Shown piece by piece: positions 8,501-10,049 of a DNA stretch of 10,049 nt. The stretch covers positions 1 to 10,049 of the forward strand of contig JAMCVO010000180.1 in assembly GCA_023475715.1 (NCBI GenBank), given 5' to 3'. Source of the stretch: Actinomycetota bacterium (lineage in GTDB: Bacteria; Actinomycetota; Humimicrobiia; Humimicrobiales; Humimicrobiaceae). A program made the translations under genes and the position numbers. The number at the start of each line of letters is the position of its first letter. The first letter of the stretch is position 1. The notes beneath the pieces are model-generated. The model made no database searches. It saw only the letters and a program-made list of their open reading frames with translations, and was not told the DNA's origin.

Positions 8501-8842
8501 AAATTTGATAATGCAAAAGACTTTGTGGCGTCTTTGGAGGATGGCTTGGTGTCTGATAATGAACTTATTAAACTTGTTAATGAATCATATATGATTGACT
8601 CTCTAAATCTACCAGGTACAGTTGTAGATTTTTTCAATAAATTAATTAGTAGATTAGTGAAAGATCAACGCCGTGTGATTAAAAATTCAGAAAACTATAA
8701 AACATTTATGAGGATGAGGCCAACTCCAGTATCTAGCCTAAGAGAAGTGAGTGAGCAAGTAAAATTTTCTGTGAGCTTTAGGAGTAATGAGATACTTGAA
8801 AAAATATTAAATGGTAGAAAAAGTAATTATGGACGAACTTAA
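5522..8842 (+). CDS. drmA: DISARM helicase DrmA
   Basis: This 1106-residue SF2 helicase is the motor of the DISARM core; in the known system DrmA works in complex with DrmB on invading DNA. Visible motifs are Walker A TGGGKTEAY (457-465, K461), WLRYPLRMLSIQQLQRL (motif Ia region), and a zinc ribbon C580-x2-C583 ... C603-x2-C606 inserted between Walker A and B. Further on are GTVDRLAR, the Walker B variant DELH (694-697), motif III TAT (733-735), motif V ATSIISHGVDL (886-896) and motif VI QASSRVGR (916-923). The zinc insert, DELHLL and the HGVD/QASSRVGR ending are typical of DrmA-like helicases with a DUF1998 partner. The first 450 residues are a less conserved N-terminal region. All ATPase motifs are intact. 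It follows the drmE-like stop by 5 bases and overlaps drmB by 14 bases, so translation is probably coupled. Confidence 0.88.
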   Translation: MNAQFTTFEEEYKKILAVKDIITNQLSGEDESNCFDQEPSRKYCIGIITPLSEDETSLAEEKQKWILKRRPNSLGFEARIFLYSSTFCLKIKILFSAYYRSVPTFQEQLESLNLKDNINVAQDTTKVRLRQKFTRVDLSLDNIVFNVTIPNGKIFQDIDSAVITNQINQKLSELAEDIRNKSDCWIIGQKEPTIPLSSLQSKETYLRFLPIGEKEAPNWKVKAGIKIWPSEDDHWRLSLLISNETDPSENQHQSSLFNVKITCELNDAEYVSVPFKAAVLDYRYNTRSWGKGINCVLEVKDKILANTETTPIYFQPRTISRMKMDEACNFKKLRSNEYLYTLEEIVDWLVQYANEWRQENNMHKDDTNYQSRVNSYEDFIKEINRFKFGIEALKKDERLSNSFRLMNEVFSRGDNKNWRLFQLVFIVTQMSSLLARENQQPEYLEELKKVDVLWYLTGGGKTEAYFGVIITAMFFDRFRGKSRGVTAWLRYPLRMLSIQQLQRLVDIVVQAECVRLESKAESLLNSDPFSIGYYVGSGNTPNELTLPPSFKSQDPIMKYKEEVDKTSDINELKLLVLQRCPYCKSNNLKIVVDTEQIRIRHVCKDCKKEAPIYISDSEIYRYVPSVIVGTVDRLARAGQISLFNHLYGLFTHKCSKHGYLSFGQCVEPICTVNRNSYVKLDPLYDPSPALLLQDELHLLKESLGTYDAHYETFLDLLSKKIGNGLPSKRLAATATIEGYKEHVWELYGKDAIRFPVKGRGEYDTAYMEPSKNEKYARMYMGIMPTGTNTEETVSTILKTLKIYTAESMKSEVWSDSIISNYDLGLAYVNEKNTAGNLRSRWDEFSDIHDVQVLTGDKGLGEVRSVIGRVESDEKKEFEDRLRAIVATSIISHGVDLSRLNFMAFCGMPNHASDYIQASSRVGRSHIGVVFTVFRPDNNRERNIYQRFYEYHERLYQLVQPVPINRFSESSVKRTLPGILSSCILNILSYQKKKKFDNAKDFVASLEDGLVSDNELIKLVNESYMIDSLNLPGTVVDFFNKLISRLVKDQRRVIKNSENYKTFMRMRPTPVSSLREVSEQVKFSVSFRSNEILEKILNGRKSNYGRT

Positions 8843-10049
8843 CTTAACAAAAAGAAGTATAAGCCAAGTTATATTTAGGCACACCCCAGGGTCTTTAATT
8901 GCTCTTGATGAATGGGGTGTATATGGTATGGTATCTGAAATTAAAGGTAATCCTGATACAGATGTCGATAAAAATCTGCTTTATAAGAAAGTCCGTTGGT
9001 TTGTGTCAAAATGGAAGGAAGAAAGCGAGGGAAGAATAAGAGGATTTGAAATTGACTCAATGGAGCCAGAAACATTGGTTGCTATTCACCCTGAGGGCCA
9101 AGTTGTTTGGGATTTCATCTATCAAATGTTGTTAGAATGCACTAATCCTCAATGTAAAATAATTGTAAATAGTGCGGATGTCCAATTCTCAGGTAAATGT
9201 CCTAGGTGTCAAAATGGATTAAAGCAATTTAAATATGTGTGGTTTCATAATTGTGGGATTTTACGTCCTTTTTTGCCAATTTTACAGGTAAATTGCCCTA
9301 CTCATGGAAGGGAATGCTTGTACTTAAACGATACAGGCCGATTTCGATCTTCAACTTGGAGATGTAGAAAGTGTAATTATGAACGTGGTTTGGGAATGTT
9401 GCCATGTACCGATGAAGTATGTAAAAGAAAAAAGGGGGATTCCCCATATTTACGAGCATCTGTTTGGAATGATCCGTGGGTTTACTTCACTCAGACAGTA
9501 ACATTTATTAATTTAAAAGATAACCAATTAAGACCTGTAATTGAATCTAACAATAAAGAAGAATTATTGCTAGCTTCATATACAGGCACTTTAAAAGCTG
9601 GGAATAATATCCTGATCAATAAAGCTACAAATGAGGATGCATTGGGTAACAATTGCATTAAATGCGGCACTTCTTTAAAGAAATTAGCAAAATTTTGTAG
9701 TGAATGTGGAGAACCACAACCTGTTCCCAATCGGATTGAAGAATCAAGACAACAACTATTACCAGATATTTTACTAAAAGAAGACTCTGAATTAGCTTCT
9801 TTTGCAATATTAAGAGATTTACAAAGAACGATCTCCTTGAGGGATGAGAAAAATACAGTTGAAGCCAGCCAAGACTTAGAGAAAGCCAATTCTTTAAAAC
9901 TAAACCTAGAAACACTTAATAACATTGGTATTTATGACGTTTTTATGATAAATGATTTCCCTTTAACTTATGCTGCAATTGGTTATTCACGGTTTCAATC
10001 AAAACCTCCGACATGGCTTAGAGCATTTCCTCCCGTAAGTTCCAATGAG
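8829..10049 (+). CDS. drmB: DISARM protein DrmB, N-terminal part (3' end outside window)
   Basis: The frame stays open to the last base, giving 407 residues of a protein expected to be around 600. It opens with NLTKRSISQVIFRHTPGSL and carries repeated cysteine pairs that look like zinc sites: C104/C109 with C124/C127, C156/H159/C163, C179/C182 with C193/C198, and C276-x2-C279 ... C290-x2-C293. The closing part, INDFPLTYAAIGYSRF (374-389), fits the middle of DUF1998-family DrmB proteins; the DUF1998 domain itself would follow outside the window. DrmB is the partner of the DrmA helicase. The start is uncertain. An in-frame ATG at 8811, directly after a stop at 8808-8810, would add six residues. 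I prefer 8829 because it opens directly onto the DELNLTKRS sequence; neither has a strong Shine-Dalgarno. The gene overlaps the end of drmA by 14 bases (or 32 with the earlier start). Confidence 0.85.
   Translation, partial: MDELNLTKRSISQVIFRHTPGSLIALDEWGVYGMVSEIKGNPDTDVDKNLLYKKVRWFVSKWKEESEGRIRGFEIDSMEPETLVAIHPEGQVVWDFIYQMLLECTNPQCKIIVNSADVQFSGKCPRCQNGLKQFKYVWFHNCGILRPFLPILQVNCPTHGRECLYLNDTGRFRSSTWRCRKCNYERGLGMLPCTDEVCKRKKGDSPYLRASVWNDPWVYFTQTVTFINLKDNQLRPVIESNNKEELLLASYTGTLKAGNNILINKATNEDALGNNCIKCGTSLKKLAKFCSECGEPQPVPNRIEESRQQLLPDILLKEDSELASFAILRDLQRTISLRDEKNTVEASQDLEKANSLKLNLETLNNIGIYDVFMINDFPLTYAAIGYSRFQSKPPTWLRAFPPVSSNE

Noticed and set aside
9491..9925. Two minus-strand open frames opposite drmB
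   Set aside because: They overlap a plus-strand frame with clear cysteine-pair motifs, and their translations are serine/leucine-rich with no recognisable domain.

Overview
The window is AT-rich (about one third G+C by eye), uses AGA and A/T-ending codons heavily, and carries all recognisable genes on the plus strand. The codon style, the GGAGG ribosome binding site of the antitoxin gene and the protein sequences fit a low-GC Bacillota, probably clostridial or bacillar. No species can be named from the sequence alone.

Left part (1-1652): the C-terminal half of a DUF4143-type AAA ATPase enters from the left edge and stops at 741. A 337-base gene-poor stretch (742-1078) holds a nested inverted-repeat element of about 98 bases and a promoter region with three TATAAT boxes. 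It leads into a compact type II toxin-antitoxin pair, a Phd/YefM-like antitoxin followed by a RelE/ParE-like toxin, which overlap by 14 bases and both have good Shine-Dalgarno sites.

Right part (1692-10049): a tightly spaced run of four genes. They are a beta-class amino DNA methyltransferase (TSPPY), a DrmE-like 815-residue protein, a DrmA-type SF2 helicase (GGGKT, DELH, QASSRVGR), and the N-terminal 407 residues of a zinc-cluster protein that fits DrmB (DUF1998 family), running off the right edge. I read this as a DISARM anti-phage system. DrmA and DrmB form the conserved core that acts on invading DNA, DrmE is the accessory protein associated with class 2 DISARM, and the methyltransferase would mark host DNA as self. 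DrmC (phospholipase D-like) would be expected just downstream, outside the window.

The most notable point is the combination. The gene set looks like class 2 (DrmE present, no DrmD), but the modification gene seen here is a small N4-cytosine/N6-adenine type enzyme. It is neither the C5-cytosine enzyme (DrmMII) known from class 2 nor the large adenine methylase (DrmMI) of class 1. The window therefore probably shows a variant DISARM locus beside a toxin-antitoxin module, in what looks like a defence island. The assignments rest on motif reading and gene order; no database search was possible.
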